Positions 63,418 through 64,000 of a DNA stretch of 64,000 bases are shown in pieces. Position 1 is the stretch's first letter, and every line of letters begins with the position of its first letter. The notes beneath the pieces are model-generated. The model had not been told where the DNA came from and ran no database searches. It saw nothing but the letters and a program-made list of their open reading frames with translations. Both the position numbers and the translations under genes were made by a program. This stretch comes from Pseudopyrenochaeta lycopersici. Taxonomy: Eukaryota > Ascomycota > Dothideomycetes > Pleosporales > Pseudopyrenochaetaceae. The DNA lies in the NCBI GenBank assembly GCA_003313425.1, contig NHZP01000036.1:372001-436000 (forward strand), in the 5' to 3' direction.

Positions 63418-64000
63418 CAGTGATCGGAATGGTCTGGTTTGGTCTGGTCTAGAGGTCAAACCAGACCAGACCAGATGTTTTGGTTTGGTCTGGTCCGGTC
63501 TAACCGGTTAGACCAACAAGACCGCCAAGACCGCCAAGAACGAGGCTGAAGTTATTGAAGGAAGGAAAGAAATGTATTATGCTACTAGATATCAACCATA
63601 CCGTTGTCATTCTCACTATCCTCGCTGTTGTTGTCATCTTCAAATTGGGGCCTTCCATACCAGGCCCGGAGGCACTCACACGCCTCTATAATATCTGCCT
63701 TCAGCCTACCACGGCGATCAACTATAGTAAGCTTTGCGCTGCTAAAAAGGCGTTCGCACTCATCCGACATAGGCGAGATCGCAAACAGGTCCAGGGTGAA
63801 GCGAGCGAGATCTCTTTGAGAGTCGTAGCGAGATAGCCAGTACGCAATAGCCTCATCACAACCTGCGTCATCGTCATGAAGCCGGTCGGTAGAAATGTAT
63901 TGTTCATACAAATCAGCTGTAGAGACCGGAGCGTCTATTCGAATACGTTTATGTTCCCGTTGATGATCAAATGCTAGATCAGGATCTCTCTCCTCCCTGA
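63418..64000 (-). mobile_element. hAT element D, 3' end, cut by window end
   Basis: The terminus CAGTGATCGGAATGG is followed by clustered GGTCTGGT units in both orientations (63430-63515). The transposase 3' end is at 63585 onward. It shares the CAGTGATC start with hAT B. Confidence 0.75.
63585..64000 (-). CDS. hAT transposase C-terminal dimerisation domain (partial)
   Basis: Open from the window end to the stop at 63585. It shows DLARFTLDLFAISPMSDECE, RLFSSAKLTIVDRRGRLKAD and ACECLRAWYGRP, the hAT C-terminal domain with the catalytic Glu in DECERLF, very like hAT B. The tail is acidic. The remainder is beyond the window, so intactness cannot be judged. Confidence 0.88.
   Translation of the reverse strand, partial: REERDPDLAFDHQREHKRIRIDAPVSTADLYEQYISTDRLHDDDAGCDEAIAYWLSRYDSQRDLARFTLDLFAISPMSDECERLFSSAKLTIVDRRGRLKADIIEACECLRAWYGRPQFEDDNNSEDSENDNGMVDI

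Noticed and set aside
1..64000. Giant Starship-type mobile element
   Set aside because: An NLR-like gene and cargo-like genes are present, but no DUF3435 tyrosine recombinase or element boundaries were seen.

Overview
The window is genomic DNA of a filamentous ascomycete (Pezizomycotina; class not resolved). Protein genes carry 46-86 bp GT-AG introns with CTAAC-like branch points. Fungus-specific families are present (HET-NACHT-WD40 receptor, Zn2Cys6 factor, DUF3605, Bsc6-like MFS). Much of the DNA is DNA-transposon debris of hAT, pogo/Fot and Tc1 type. No rRNA, convincing tRNA or CRISPR array was seen.

Region 1 (1-30,684) is dominated by a giant inverted duplication. Positions 1,964-13,932 recur as their reverse complement at 18,716-30,684: 11,969 bp per arm, position x pairing with 32,648 - x. 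No difference was found where I compared them, and every open frame is mirrored exactly. Each arm holds the same six genes: a CENP-B/pogo-type DNA-binding protein, a WecE/RffA-like sugar-nucleotide aminotransferase, a DUF3605 protein, an RmlB-like NAD-dependent sugar-nucleotide dehydratase, an MFS transporter and a histidine acid phosphatase with a 13-nt exon. The aminotransferase and dehydratase would together make an amino-deoxy sugar nucleotide, which is unusual for a fungus. Four near-identical dyads of the form TATCAC-N6/7-GTGATA lie in the promoters of four of these six genes and look like a shared operator. The 4.8 kb spacer between the arms is nested hAT elements. A further hAT gene borders the left arm and a Tc1 fragment borders the right arm.

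Region 2 (30.7-43.2 kb) holds a Tc1 N-terminal fragment, a HET-NACHT-WD40 NOD-like receptor broken by two single-base frameshifts, a Zn2Cys6-maltose acetyltransferase fusion, a dead Tc1 C-terminal half, a DUF4396 membrane protein interrupted at a homopolymer, a GNAT acetyltransferase and the 3' stub of a short-chain dehydrogenase. Region 3 (43.2-50.0 kb) has an intact 856-aa hAT transposase with matching terminal repeats but mismatched flanks, a small zinc-finger-like protein, and two oppositely oriented secreted-protein genes. One of these is a four-repeat precursor with Lys-Arg (kexin-type) sites at each repeat border.

Region 4 (50.3-64.0 kb) has two diverged copies of a very large protein of unknown function (one a pseudogene), pogo/Fot N-terminal fragments, an MDR-family reductase, a C-to-T-degraded (RIP-like) pogo element whose left end carries ten copies of a 17-bp repeat, a TPR fragment, and the 3' end of another hAT. 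The main tension in the window is that old repeats look RIP-mutated while the 12 kb duplication, which RIP should recognise, looks untouched.
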